Shown: positions 52,066 to 61,043 of the stretch, one piece after another | Position numbering within the stretch: the first letter of the stretch is position 1 | Layout of the letters: the number at the start of each line of letters is the position of its first letter | Notes under the pieces: model-generated | Seen by the model: only the letters and a program-made list of their open reading frames with translations | Databases searched by the model: none | Told to the model about the DNA's origin: nothing | NCBI RefSeq assembly: GCF_900142715.1 | Contig: NZ_FRBX01000002.1 | Coordinates: 682,001-746,000, forward strand | DNA from: Flavobacterium pectinovorum | GTDB lineage: Bacteria; Bacteroidota; Bacteroidia; Flavobacteriales; Flavobacteriaceae | Length of the DNA stretch: 64,000 nt | Reading direction: 5' to 3' | Position numbers and translations under genes: made by a program

Positions 52066-53313
52066 ATGCTACTTTATCTTCGGTTATTAAAAGAAAGTCT
52101 GAGCTTTGCCATTAACGCTTTACGAAATAATAAATTGCGAACTTTATTATCATTGTTAGGTGTTACAATCGGTATATTTTCAATTATTGCTGTTCTTGCT
52201 GCTGTTGATTCTTTAGACCGAAAAATTTCTAAAGATTTGAGCAGTTTAGATAAAAATACGATTTATTTAATGAAATATTGTTTTGGGCCGTCAGAAATTC
52301 CGCAATGGAAAAGAGAGCAATTCCCGAATGTAAAATATGACGAGTACATCAACTTAAAAAATTCACTAAACAATACAGAGCAGGTTGGTTATCAATTATT
52401 CGTAAATCGTGAAAGTTTAAAATACGATTCGAAAACCGTTGCCGATGTAAATATGGTTCCGTCATCATTTGAAATGGTCGATATTGATGGCTTAAGTTTC
52501 GACAAAGGAAGATTTTATAACGAATCTGAATCTAATTCAGGAACTCCTGTAATTGTTTTAGGATATGATATTGCCAACGGACTTTTTGGAGAAAGTGACC
52601 CTATCGGAAAAAGTATTCGTTTATACGGACAGCGTTTCACCGTTATTGGTGTAATGAAGAAACAAGGAGCAGGTTTTTTTGGAGACAGTAATGATACTTC
52701 GGTTTATTTTCCGGCAAATTTTCTTCGCAGAATGTACGGCGACAGCGATGCTATGACGCCTGTGATTGTTTTAAAACCTGTAAAAGGAATTGATATGGAT
52801 GCTTATAAAGCTGAAGTTGCACAAAAATTACGAGCAATTCGCGGAATGAAAGCAGGGGAGATGGATAACTTTTTCATCAATGTACTTTCCGGATTTACTG
52901 ATTTTATCGATGGAATTTTAGGTCAGATGAATGTTGTAGGATGGATTATCAGTGGGTTTTCTCTTTTAGTTGGAGGTTTCGGAATTGCCAATATTATGTT
53001 TGTTTCCGTAAAAGAACGAACCAATTTAATTGGAATTCAAAAATCGCTTGGCGCTAAAAATAGATTTATTCTGTTTCAGTTTTTATTCGAAGCCATAATT
53101 CTTTCTGTAATTGGCGGAATTATCGGTTTGTTGATGGTTTGGGGCATTGCATTGATTCTAACAAAAGCACTCGATTTTGAATTCGTCTTAAGCTTTGGAA
53201 ATATAATTTTAGGAACAACTCTGGCTGCGCTTATCGGATTAATATCTGGAATTTTACCTGCTATTTCAGCAGCAAATCTAGATCCTGTTGAAGCGATTAG
53301 AACGGGAATGTAG
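52066..53313 (+). CDS. MacB/FtsX-type ABC transporter permease
   Basis: The 415-residue protein has the MacB layout: an N-terminal helix after SLSFAINALRNNKLRTLLSLLGVTIG, a periplasmic MacB_PCD domain (about residues 55-275) and a C-terminal FtsX domain with three helices (FGIANIMFVSVKERTNLIGIQ, ANLDPVEAIRTGM). No ATPase gene lies next to it, so the partner must be encoded elsewhere. Export of a peptide, lipoprotein or toxic compound is possible; the substrate is unknown. Confidence 0.88.
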   Translation: MLLYLRLLKESLSFAINALRNNKLRTLLSLLGVTIGIFSIIAVLAAVDSLDRKISKDLSSLDKNTIYLMKYCFGPSEIPQWKREQFPNVKYDEYINLKNSLNNTEQVGYQLFVNRESLKYDSKTVADVNMVPSSFEMVDIDGLSFDKGRFYNESESNSGTPVIVLGYDIANGLFGESDPIGKSIRLYGQRFTVIGVMKKQGAGFFGDSNDTSVYFPANFLRRMYGDSDAMTPVIVLKPVKGIDMDAYKAEVAQKLRAIRGMKAGEMDNFFINVLSGFTDFIDGILGQMNVVGWIISGFSLLVGGFGIANIMFVSVKERTNLIGIQKSLGAKNRFILFQFLFEAIILSVIGGIIGLLMVWGIALILTKALDFEFVLSFGNIILGTTLAALIGLISGILPAISAANLDPVEAIRTGM

Positions 53314-53324
53314 TTTTTTTGGGG

Positions 53325-53389
53325 GACAAAGGTCCAAAGGAACAAAGGTTCTGAGGTTCTAAGGTTTTAAAAGGCTAAAGTCTTAAGGA
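53325..53389. repeat. Degenerate tandem AAGGTTC-type repeat
   Basis: Short units related to ACAAAGGTTC and TGAGGTTCTAAGG repeat across about 65 bases directly after the permease stop codon. The copies are imperfect. No coding function is seen. Confidence 0.45.
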
Positions 53390-53392
53390 AGT

Positions 53393-53475
53393 GTTCCGGA
53401 GGAACTACATATTGGTAGCAACGGAATTTATTCCGTTGAATTGAAACAACGCACGTAAAAAAGTCCCGTAGGGAC
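53393..53475 (+). repeat. Composite palindromic repeat cluster, copy A
   Basis: Three palindromes occur in order: GTTCCGGAGGAAC (53393-53405), CAACGGAATTTATTCCGTTG (53419-53438, preceded by ATATTGGTAG) and GTCCCGTAGGGAC (53463-53475). The same order and near-identical spacing recur at 54143-54227, in the same orientation. Confidence 0.75.
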
Positions 53476-53496
53476 GACATGTATTATTTTGATATA

Positions 53497-53527
53497 AAAA
53501 AATCCCAAGAAAATTACCTTAGGATTT
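53497..53527 (-). terminator. Terminator of the XRE regulator gene
   Basis: On the - strand AAAATCCTAAG pairs with CTTGGGATTTT around a short loop and is followed by a T run. It lies about 25 bp after the stop codon. Confidence 0.7.
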
Positions 53528-53553
53528 TAGAGTTAATGTGTTTTTTAAAAAGA

Positions 53554-53952
53554 TTATTTTTCCTTTAATAATTTTTCCAAATATTCATTCTTTTCTTTTT
53601 CTACCTGAACTAAACGCTCGTAAAGTTCTATGATTTTATCTAAGGGATTAAAAGTGGCATACATGCCTTGATTAAAGCTATTTCCTTGAGTAGAACTATT
53701 ATCATAAAAACTATTGAAATAATTGATCATATTTTCTTCGGTAAAGTTTTTTATAGCTTCAGCGCTTACTCCAAGAGCTTTTGCAACCTCCAAGAGCTTT
53801 TCATCATCTATAGTTTCGCTATTTTCCATAACAGATATTGCTTGCTGATTTGTTCCTAAAGCTTGAGCTAAGGCTTCTTGCTTCATGTCTTTAAGTTCAC
53901 GAATACGGCTAATTTTTCGCCCTATATGATTTGGTTTTGTTGCTGTGCTCAT
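53554..53952 (-). CDS. Small XRE-family helix-turn-helix regulator
   Basis: The 132-residue protein has a lambda-repressor-type HTH at about residues 11-67 (IGRKISRIRELKDMKQEALA, ALGTNQQAISVMENSETIDD, EKLLEVAKALGVSAEAIKNF), an Asn/Ser/Gly-rich linker and a C-terminal coiled coil (LYERLVQVEKEKNEYLEKLL). It probably binds DNA as a dimer. It stands alone, bracketed by two copies of a palindromic repeat cluster. Its targets are unknown. Confidence 0.85.
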   Translation of the reverse strand: MSTATKPNHIGRKISRIRELKDMKQEALAQALGTNQQAISVMENSETIDDEKLLEVAKALGVSAEAIKNFTEENMINYFNSFYDNSSTQGNSFNQGMYATFNPLDKIIELYERLVQVEKEKNEYLEKLLKEK

Positions 53953-54142
53953 AGTTCAAAGATATTTATAATGCTTTAAAAAAAAATCAGTTTTGGTAAA
54001 AAACAGATCAATTTATGTTCGATACATTTTCTATTAGTTTGCTTTAGATGTGAAACTATTATTTAATGCTGAATCGTAAACAAAAATACAATTTTTCAGA
54101 CAAGTATTAATTAGTTGGGATTAAAATCACACGCTGAGAAAA

Positions 54143-54227
54143 ATTCCGTAGGAATGAAATATTGGTAGCAACGGAATTTATTCCGTTGAAAATATGGAAA
54201 TAGAGAATTCAGAAGTTCCGTAGGAAC
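54143..54227 (+). repeat. Composite palindromic repeat cluster, copy B
   Basis: ATTCCGTAGGAAT (54143-54155), ATATTGGTAG followed by CAACGGAATTTATTCCGTTG (54169-54188, identical to copy A) and GTTCCGTAGGAAC (54215-54227). Copies A and B are in direct orientation about 750 bp apart and flank the XRE gene. The rest of 53953-54246 shows no gene. Confidence 0.75.
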
Positions 54228-54246
54228 GATATACATTGACTCGGTT

Positions 54247-54858
54247 TTATTCCTTTCTTTTAGCAAATTCAGCATGTTCGGGAAATTTGATTCTTGATTT
54301 GTCCCATTGAATGTTTTCTGAATTGTAATATTTGTTGTTTTTCTTATAATAAATAACTGTATCTTCTTCTTGAGTTGTCCTTCTAATAACAACAAAATCT
54401 CGATCTCTCTTAAAGAAGTTTAAGGATTTATTTAATTCGAAAAAGACTTTAGCTTTTAAAGTGTCCGATTGAGAAGCGATAAAGGTTTGGTTTCGAAAAT
54501 CATCTTTATAATTCAATTTTATAAAATCATAAATATTTTTATTTGAAATTTCAATTATATCTTTAGGCTGTAAGTTTATAAAGTAAGGAATTGTGTCGGC
54601 AGTCGGTGTTCCACAAACCGATCCAATTCCTTTCTGTTGAAAGTAAAATGCTGTAGAATCGGAGTTTATGATGAAAGTATTTGTTCCATATACAAGCCAT
54701 CCTGGAGGAGGTAGCGGAGCGGGCATCGTATCTTTATCGTGAATTATTTCATGATTTTCTTGAGATATGATATAAGGAAAGTTTTCTTCTTGTTTTTCTT
54801 TTTTGTTGCAATTTAAAAGAAAAAAACAAATAATTAAACCAATAAAAATTCTTGCCAT
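54247..54858 (-). CDS. Lipoprotein of unknown function
   Basis: The 203-residue protein has a lipobox (CFFLLNC, Cys17), a charged linker and a region with PAPLPPPGWLVYGTNTFIIN, then alternating strand and loop segments including GIGSVCGTPTADTIPYF. I do not recognise a family. It lies between the palindromic cluster and accD, transcribed toward the cluster. Composition matches the neighbours, so I regard it as real, possibly recently acquired with the repeats. Confidence 0.65.
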   Translation of the reverse strand: MARIFIGLIICFFLLNCNKKEKQEENFPYIISQENHEIIHDKDTMPAPLPPPGWLVYGTNTFIINSDSTAFYFQQKGIGSVCGTPTADTIPYFINLQPKDIIEISNKNIYDFIKLNYKDDFRNQTFIASQSDTLKAKVFFELNKSLNFFKRDRDFVVIRRTTQEEDTVIYYKKNNKYYNSENIQWDKSRIKFPEHAEFAKRKE

Positions 54859-54884
54859 GGAAATAAGATTTAAATAAAGATATA

Positions 54885-54919
54885 AAAAAATCCCATCGGC
54901 CGAAGCAAATGGGATTTTA
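54885..54919 (-). terminator. Terminator after accD
   Basis: AAAATCCCAT and ATGGGATTTT form a stem around a 13-base loop; a T run follows on the - strand. Confidence 0.8.
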
Positions 54920-54940
54920 TATAATAAAGAAGTTCGAAAA

Positions 54941-55795
54941 CTATCTAATTGTACTATTCTGAATCAAATCAATATATAAGTTGATTTTATCTTTTAAATC
55001 TTTTCTAGGCGTAATAAAATCAAGGAAACCGTGCTCTAAAAGAAACTCAGCCGTTTGAAAACCTTCCGGTAAATCTTTTCCTGTAGTATCACGAACGACA
55101 CGCGGACCAGCGAAACCAATCAAAGCACCTGGCTCAGAGATGTTAATGTCTCCTAACATGGCGTAAGATGCAGTTGTTCCTCCTGTAGTTGGATCTGTAC
55201 ATAAAGAAATGTAAGGTAAACCAGCTTCGGCAAGCTGCGCAAGTTTAACAGATGTTTTTGCTAATTGCATTAATGAATAAGCTGCTTCCATCATACGAGC
55301 TCCACCAGACTTAGAAATCATTACAAAAGGCATATTGTTTTTGATCGCGTGATCAATACCTCTGGCAATTTTTTCCCCTACAACAGCTCCCATAGATCCA
55401 CCAATAAAGGCAAAATCCATACAGCAAATTACAAGTTCTTTTCCTTTAGATTTTCCTACTCCGGTACGTACAGCGTCTTTAAGATGCGTTTTTTCCATTA
55501 CATCTTTCAATCGCTCTGCATATTTTTTTGTATCCACAAAATGCAAAGGATCTTTTGATGTCATGTTTTTATCTAACTCAACAAATTCGTTGTTGTCGAA
55601 TAAAATTTCAAAATAGGTTGCGCTTCCAATTCTAACGTGAAAATCATCTTCCGGACTAACAAATAAGTTTCGGGCTAATTCGTCAGCGTCAATAATTTTT
55701 CCAGTAGGAGATTTGTACCACAATCCTTTCGGAACGTCCATCTTATCTTCTGTCGCGGTTGTAATCCCTTTTTCCTGTCTTTTAAACCAAGCCAT
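54941..55795 (-). CDS. accD: Acetyl-CoA carboxylase carboxyltransferase beta subunit
   Basis: The 284 residues match AccD in the crotonase-like core: [60 protein letters not shown] and [20 protein letters not shown]. The N-terminus ([33 protein letters not shown]) aligns with the zinc ribbon of other AccD proteins, but all four cysteines are replaced. With AccA it transfers the carboxyl group to acetyl-CoA for fatty-acid synthesis. Confidence 0.95.
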   Translation of the reverse strand: MAWFKRQEKGITTATEDKMDVPKGLWYKSPTGKIIDADELARNLFVSPEDDFHVRIGSATYFEILFDNNEFVELDKNMTSKDPLHFVDTKKYAERLKDVMEKTHLKDAVRTGVGKSKGKELVICCMDFAFIGGSMGAVVGEKIARGIDHAIKNNMPFVMISKSGGARMMEAAYSLMQLAKTSVKLAQLAEAGLPYISLCTDPTTGGTTASYAMLGDINISEPGALIGFAGPRVVRDTTGKDLPEGFQTAEFLLEHGFLDFITPRKDLKDKINLYIDLIQNSTIR

Positions 55796-55811
55796 ATTTT
55801 TTGTTTTTTTT

Positions 55812-55868
55812 GTTTCAGGTTTAAAGTTTAAAGTTGCGAAACTTGAAACCTGAAACTTTAAACTTTTA
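55812..55868. repeat. GTTTCA-type palindromic repeat, copy 2
   Basis: Arms 55812-55829 and 55839-55856 pair with one mismatch. GAAACTTGAAACCTGAAAC at 55838-55856 is identical to 24889-24907. It lies between fbaA and accD and probably forms a hairpin in the 3' end of the fbaA message. Confidence 0.7.
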
Positions 55869-55869
55869 A

Positions 55870-56937
55870 TTATAGTGTATTCACATTGTTTAAGTCTGCA
55901 AAAGCTTGCTCAAGTCTTGTGTTGAATGTCACTTCGCTTTCACGTACCCATTTTCTTGGGTCATAATATTTTTTGTTAGGAACATCAGCACCTTCTGGGT
56001 TACCAATTTGTGTTTTTAAATAGTCAATGTTTTTAACCATATAATCACGAATTCCTTCAGTATATGCAAATTGTAAATCTGTATCAATGTTCATTTTGAT
56101 AACTCCGTAGCTAATTCCTTCTCTGATTTCTTCAAGTGTAGAACCTGAACCTCCGTGGAAAACGAAATCTACCGGGTTAGGACCAGTTTTGAATTTGTTT
56201 TGAACGAAATCCTGAGAATTTTTTAAGATTTTTGGAGTTAATTTTACGTTTCCTGGTTTGTAAACACCGTGAACGTTTCCAAAAGCTGCAGCGATAGTAA
56301 ATTTAGGACTTACTTTAGATAATTCTTCGTAAGCATAAGCTACTTCTTCTGGCTGAGTGTATAATTTAGAACTGTCAACATCAGAGTTGTCAACACCATC
56401 TTCTTCACCACCTGTAATACCTAGCTCGATTTCTAATGTCATACCCATTTTACTCATTCTCGCTAAATACTCTTTACAGATCTCAATGTTTTCTTCGATT
56501 GGCTCCTCAGACAAATCGATCATATGAGAACTGAATAATGGTTTTCCTGTTTCTGCAAAATGTTTTTCAGATGCATCTAACAAACCATCAATCCAAGGTA
56601 ATAATTTTTTTGCACAGTGGTCAGTATGTAAAATTACTGTTGCACCGTAAGCTTCTGCTAATGCGTGGATATGTTTTGCTCCTGCAATTCCACCAGCAAT
56701 TGCTGATTTTTCACCTGCATTAGATAATCCTTTTCCAGCATTAAATTGTGCTCCTCCGTTTGAAAATTGAATGATAACTGGCGCGTTTAGTTTTGCTGCA
56801 GTTTCAAGAACTCCATTGATTGTGCTAGACCCTGTAACATTTACTGCTGGTAAAGCAAAACCTTTTTCTTTCGCATAATTAAAAATCTCCTGAACCTGAT
56901 CTCCTGTAGCTACTCCTGGTTTAATATTGTGTGCCAT
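55870..56937 (-). CDS. fbaA: Class II fructose-bisphosphate aldolase
   Basis: The 355-residue enzyme has zinc ligands in [15 protein letters not shown] and in [11 protein letters not shown] and [20 protein letters not shown], plus [20 protein letters not shown] and the [16 protein letters not shown] loop. Length and motifs are those of the E. coli-like class IIA aldolase. It splits fructose-1,6-bisphosphate in glycolysis and reverses in gluconeogenesis. A TATTTTTG box lies 46 bases before the start. Confidence 0.96.
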   Translation of the reverse strand: MAHNIKPGVATGDQVQEIFNYAKEKGFALPAVNVTGSSTINGVLETAAKLNAPVIIQFSNGGAQFNAGKGLSNAGEKSAIAGGIAGAKHIHALAEAYGATVILHTDHCAKKLLPWIDGLLDASEKHFAETGKPLFSSHMIDLSEEPIEENIEICKEYLARMSKMGMTLEIELGITGGEEDGVDNSDVDSSKLYTQPEEVAYAYEELSKVSPKFTIAAAFGNVHGVYKPGNVKLTPKILKNSQDFVQNKFKTGPNPVDFVFHGGSGSTLEEIREGISYGVIKMNIDTDLQFAYTEGIRDYMVKNIDYLKTQIGNPEGADVPNKKYYDPRKWVRESEVTFNTRLEQAFADLNNVNTL

Positions 56938-56975
56938 TGTAATTTTTTTTATAGTTGTTTTTAGTTTTTAGGTTG

Positions 56976-56983
56976 CAAAAATA
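56976..56983 (-). promoter_or_regulatory. -7 promoter box of fbaA
   Basis: TATTTTTG on the - strand matches TAnnTTTG perfectly, 38 bases upstream of the ATG, in the gap to tamL. Confidence 0.45.
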
Positions 56984-56997
56984 AGAATTAATTAGCA

Positions 56998-59553
56998 TTA
57001 GAAAGGATAATTTATTCCAAAATTTAAAACCGAGTGTCCAAAATTGTATTCTTTAAACCAACGATCTCCCTCTGGATGCGCCGGATTATAGGTCTTAAAG
57101 CCTAAATCTAAACGAATAACAAAAAAGCTTAAATCGTAACGTAAACCAAATCCTGACCCCAAAGAAATTTCTTCTAAATCGTTTAAGTTGTTGAATTTTG
57201 CTTTGTCATCAATCACATTATCGAGTACATTCCAGATATTTCCGGCGTCTGCAAAGATAGCTCCTTTGACATCTCCGAAGATTTTAAATCGAAATTCGGC
57301 ACTCATTGCAATTTTCATATTAGCCTCATTAAAATCGTTCAAAGCATTTGTGCTTCCGGGACCTAACGAATAAGGCTGCCATGCACGATTATCATTAGAA
57401 CCTCCCGCATAATAACTTCGTGAAAACGGAATGTAATTTGAGTTTCCAAACGGAATTGCGATTCCAAAAAAGCTTCTTACTGCCAAAACTTTTTCTTTAC
57501 CAAAATCCCAGTGTTTAATATAATCTAATTCGGTTTTTACATATTCTGAATATTCCAAATTAAAAATTTCATAGTTCCCGTTTGTGTTTTTAGGTAAACT
57601 CGCAACGCTTGAAATGGCTGATAATAAAGTTCCTGCAGATTCTATTTTTGTTTTAAACTGATAAAAAGTATTGTCGGCAAGATCTTTTTTTGTTGTTGTT
57701 GTAAAAGTATAACTCGTTGCCAGAATAAAATCATTTTCTGTCAATCTTACTCTTCTTTCCTCAATACTTTCAACATCTTTATATTGTGCATCTGCCGGAG
57801 TTAATGCTGTTTGATTGTTTAAAACTTCATTAGTAAAATTTGTTGTTCCCTGGCTAATAATTAAATTTCCATTTTCATCTATGTTTGTCGCATCAGTATT
57901 GTATTGATTTGCAATGCCGTTTAATTCATTATAAGAAGAAGTATAAACTCTGTAATAATTACCTGGATTTAGATTACGTACAAACTGTGCATTCAATAAA
58001 TCAAGTTTTACTGTATTACGTCTTTTTGGAGACCAGTTATAAGATAATCCACCTGTAAAATTTTCTTTATCTAAACCAATATTTCTTTGTTTTGAAAAAC
58101 CAGCTGCAATACTCGTTGAAGGAATCATTCTTTTCGGAATAATTTTTTCAGTTCCAAACGGCATCAAGATTCTTGGAAAATTAAGTTTTGTATCAATTCC
58201 GTATTCCGAAACATTAAAGAAATTATTATTTGGATTGGCCATATCTTTTGATGATCCGATATTTAAACGCGCCGAGATTTCTAAAGTTTCAGCCCTGTTA
58301 AAAACATTTCGAATCGTTTCAGAAACACTCGCTCCAATTCCAAAATCTTGAATATTAGAATGTGTAAAATCCAAAGTAGCCCCAAAACTATATTTCTTTC
58401 GTGGTGTTAAATAAACATTAGCAATTAAAGATTCTCCTGCGGGATCTCGTTTGTCGACCTCATATTGTATCGAAGGATAATTAAAAATCTTCAAATTATT
58501 CAAATACCGGGAAGAAAGGGTTGTTCGCGTATCTGAAAAAGTACTTCCTTTTGTGATAAAAATCGCATCTGTTATTGCGCGGGGTTTATACTTTAAAGTT
58601 TTATAGCTGTATAAATTAAAGTTGTTATAAGCTGTACTATCGTTAATTTTTGTTTTTGCATTCGTTGGAGAATAATCTGTATAAATATTGACATCGCTTA
58701 TTTTATACAATTTAAAAGGTTCAGTACGGCTCGAATCTCTTTCCTGAATGTTATTGTTTTTAATAATTAAAGTTACATCTGCCTTGTTTTGTTTACCAAT
58801 CGTATCAATATTATAATTGATGTAAGTTGGCTGAAAAAAGTAAGCACCATGATTTCTGAAATAAGTGGTAATACGGCTTTTTTCTTCCTCAAAATCAGAA
58901 GTTTTAAATTGATTTCCGGATTTTAAAAGAGAAGGTTCATTGTTTGTTTTGTATAATGAATCGAGAGCAGGAGTAAGAATGTTGGTTTTAATTGAATCTA
59001 AAGTATAACCCGGTCCTGTTGTAATATTATAATTTACCTGAGCTTTTTTTCTGCCAACGCTATCAATATTATAATCTGTTTTTACATTAAAAAAACCATT
59101 GTTGAAATAATAATATTTTAAACGAGTCAGAGATTTTTTTGTTTTTGCAGTGTCGACAATAACAGGCGGTTCACCGGTATTTTTTAAAAATTCGTGAATT
59201 CCTTTATATAAAAATGATTGTCCAAGACGATCTACTTGTTTTGCAGATAAAACTTTTGCCTGGCGCTCATAAAGACCCGGATTGTTTTTAAATTTTGCCT
59301 GATAAGTAGAATCAGGATTTAAATTGGCCAAATTGTACATATTCAAACGTAATTTGTAGCCTAATAAAGTACCATTTGGTTTTTGGTACATTTGATTTGA
59401 TGCTATTTCGTCGTTTGTAGACTTTCCATTCACCAGAATATTATTTTTTACAAGAAGGTTTTTTCCATCCGGAACTCTTTTTACGGCATTACAAGCAGAA
59501 ATAAATATTGCTATTAGAATAAATGCTACTATTTTTGTGGAATTCTTTTTCAA
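56998..59553 (-). CDS. tamL: TamL-type outer-membrane assembly lipoprotein (POTRA + Omp85 barrel)
   Basis: The 851-residue protein has a lipobox (IFISAC, Cys21), POTRA-like repeats (LTRLKYYYFNNGFFNVKTDY, RITTYFRNHGAYFFQPTYIN) and a C-terminal Omp85/bacterial surface antigen barrel (FGATLDFTHSNIQDFGIGAS, YYAGGSNDNRAWQPYSLGPG, RYDLSFFVIRLDLGFKT). A lipidated TamA/BamA relative is a Bacteroidetes feature known as TamL. It probably works with a TamB-like protein in building the outer membrane. Its start overlaps the upstream frame of the divergent methyltransferase gene. Confidence 0.85.
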   Translation of the reverse strand: MKKNSTKIVAFILIAIFISACNAVKRVPDGKNLLVKNNILVNGKSTNDEIASNQMYQKPNGTLLGYKLRLNMYNLANLNPDSTYQAKFKNNPGLYERQAKVLSAKQVDRLGQSFLYKGIHEFLKNTGEPPVIVDTAKTKKSLTRLKYYYFNNGFFNVKTDYNIDSVGRKKAQVNYNITTGPGYTLDSIKTNILTPALDSLYKTNNEPSLLKSGNQFKTSDFEEEKSRITTYFRNHGAYFFQPTYINYNIDTIGKQNKADVTLIIKNNNIQERDSSRTEPFKLYKISDVNIYTDYSPTNAKTKINDSTAYNNFNLYSYKTLKYKPRAITDAIFITKGSTFSDTRTTLSSRYLNNLKIFNYPSIQYEVDKRDPAGESLIANVYLTPRKKYSFGATLDFTHSNIQDFGIGASVSETIRNVFNRAETLEISARLNIGSSKDMANPNNNFFNVSEYGIDTKLNFPRILMPFGTEKIIPKRMIPSTSIAAGFSKQRNIGLDKENFTGGLSYNWSPKRRNTVKLDLLNAQFVRNLNPGNYYRVYTSSYNELNGIANQYNTDATNIDENGNLIISQGTTNFTNEVLNNQTALTPADAQYKDVESIEERRVRLTENDFILATSYTFTTTTKKDLADNTFYQFKTKIESAGTLLSAISSVASLPKNTNGNYEIFNLEYSEYVKTELDYIKHWDFGKEKVLAVRSFFGIAIPFGNSNYIPFSRSYYAGGSNDNRAWQPYSLGPGSTNALNDFNEANMKIAMSAEFRFKIFGDVKGAIFADAGNIWNVLDNVIDDKAKFNNLNDLEEISLGSGFGLRYDLSFFVIRLDLGFKTYNPAHPEGDRWFKEYNFGHSVLNFGINYPF

Positions 59554-59590
59554 GTGTTTTTTAATATTTAATTCAAAAGTACATTATTTT

Positions 59591-60319
59591 ATGGTTAGTA
59601 AAAACCAAATAAAACTTATAACAGGTTTACATCAAAAAAAGCAACGTTTTGCAAATCAATTATTTTTTGCCGAAGGAGTAAAAGTAATTCAAGAACTCTT
59701 GCAATCCAATTTTGAATTAGAACATTTATACACAACACAAAATGATTTCGAAATAGTTGAGCCTTCAAAACGCACGCTTATTAATGAGCAGGAACTTAAA
59801 AAAATAAGTGCTTTATCAACTCCAAATTCTTGTTTGGCGGTTTTTAAAATTCCTGCCGAAAATAAAATTACCGACTCTGGTTTAATTGTAGCTTTAGACG
59901 ACATTCGTGATCCCGGAAATTTAGGAACCATTTTGCGTCTTTGCGATTGGTTTGGCATCAAACAAATTATTTGTTCAAAAGAAACCGTTGATATCTACAA
60001 TCCCAAAGTAGTTCAGGCTACAATGGGTTCTATTACCAGAGTAAACGTAAATTATGTCGATTTGAAAACTTTTATTTCGCAAACAAAATTACCTGTTTTT
60101 GGAACTTTTATGAATGGAGAAAATATTTATCAATCTAATTTACCACAAAACGGAATCATTATTATGGGTAATGAAGCCAATGGCATTTCGGTAGAGATTG
60201 AAAAAACGGTTACCAGCCGACTCACAATTCCAAGATTTGGAGAGCTACAAAAAACGGAAAGTTTAAATGTAGCTACTGCAACAGCAATTATTCTAAGTGA
60301 ATTTAAACGAAATAGTTGA
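59591..60319 (+). CDS. TrmH/SpoU-family RNA 2'-O-methyltransferase
   Basis: Starting at ATG 59591 (MVSKNQIKLITGLHQKKQR), the protein has 242 residues: an N-terminal RNA-binding L30e-like part (QRFANQLFFAEGVKVIQELL) and the SPOUT knot with motif 1 (DDIRDPGNLGTILRLCDWFG), motif 2 (IIMGNEANGIS) and motif 3 (IPRFGELQKTESLNVATATA). It methylates a ribose in tRNA or rRNA; the site cannot be predicted. It is divergent from tamL and convergent with porT. Confidence 0.9.
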   Translation: MVSKNQIKLITGLHQKKQRFANQLFFAEGVKVIQELLQSNFELEHLYTTQNDFEIVEPSKRTLINEQELKKISALSTPNSCLAVFKIPAENKITDSGLIVALDDIRDPGNLGTILRLCDWFGIKQIICSKETVDIYNPKVVQATMGSITRVNVNYVDLKTFISQTKLPVFGTFMNGENIYQSNLPQNGIIIMGNEANGISVEIEKTVTSRLTIPRFGELQKTESLNVATATAIILSEFKRNS

Positions 60320-60328
60320 GAAAATGTT

Positions 60329-61042
60329 TTAATGAAAAGTGAAATTTATTAAAATCGCTCTTGATTTCATAGAATCAATATTATCTGTCCACGGACTTGG
60401 TCCATTTGCAGGATTATCGCGAATTAATTCATCGGTTATACCAAACATTCCTCTGATAGAAGGTGAGAAAATAAAATATTCAGAGAAAATATCTATTCCA
60501 AAACCAAGTTCATAAGCGGCAGTCCAGGGTTTAACCCTGAATTTTCCTTCATGGTTATCATCCTTAGATTTCGAATTACTCGATAAGTTTAATGTCGTAG
60601 ACATTCCTCCAACTAAATATGGGCGAATGTTTCCGGTACGCAATGATGAGAATTTTAATAGTAAAGGAAAATGTATATAAGTACTGTTTACTTCTCTTAA
60701 ATAATCTTTTTCTAAAGGCATTTCAGGATAATACAAATCTCTCTTTGTGTAATACAAACCTGGCTCAAAACGCAAATTAATGTATTCCTGCAATCTTAAA
60801 TCGGCAACAACACCAACATTAAAACCAGTTGTTTTTTTTACCTGAATGTCTTGTTGAACGACATTTTTGTAATCAATTTTAAAGTCGAAACTATTGAAAC
60901 CTAAATAATACCCGAAGTACAGGCGTTGTTTTTGCCAGTTTTCGAGATTAATAATAGGATCTTTGCTAAACATGTTTTTAGCAAATTGAGAATATCCTTT
61001 TGTCGTTAAGACTAATAAAAGTAAGATTACTGTTTTTTTCAT
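60329..61042 (-). CDS. porT: PorT/SprT-like outer-membrane protein (type IX secretion)
   Basis: From the ATG at 61042 (MKKTVILLLLVLTTKGYSQ) the protein has 237 residues with a signal peptide and a beta-barrel of the PorT type (LRFEPGLYYTKRDLYYPEMP, STYIHFPLLLKFSSLRTGNI, YLVGGMSTTLNLSSN, ELGFGIDIFSEYFIFSPSIR). It starts one base after the ubiE stop. Location beside ubiE, the SpoU methyltransferase and tamL is, as I recall, that of sprT in F. johnsoniae, needed for T9SS secretion and gliding. The assignment rests on this context as much as on sequence. Confidence 0.75.
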   Translation of the reverse strand: MKKTVILLLLVLTTKGYSQFAKNMFSKDPIINLENWQKQRLYFGYYLGFNSFDFKIDYKNVVQQDIQVKKTTGFNVGVVADLRLQEYINLRFEPGLYYTKRDLYYPEMPLEKDYLREVNSTYIHFPLLLKFSSLRTGNIRPYLVGGMSTTLNLSSNSKSKDDNHEGKFRVKPWTAAYELGFGIDIFSEYFIFSPSIRGMFGITDELIRDNPANGPSPWTDNIDSMKSRAILINFTFH

Positions 61043-61043
61043 A

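Noticed and set aside
54111..54395. 94-residue - strand frame overlapping the palindromic cluster and the lipoprotein gene
   Set aside because: It runs through the repeat sequence and overlaps the lipoprotein gene in another frame; composition is not protein-like.
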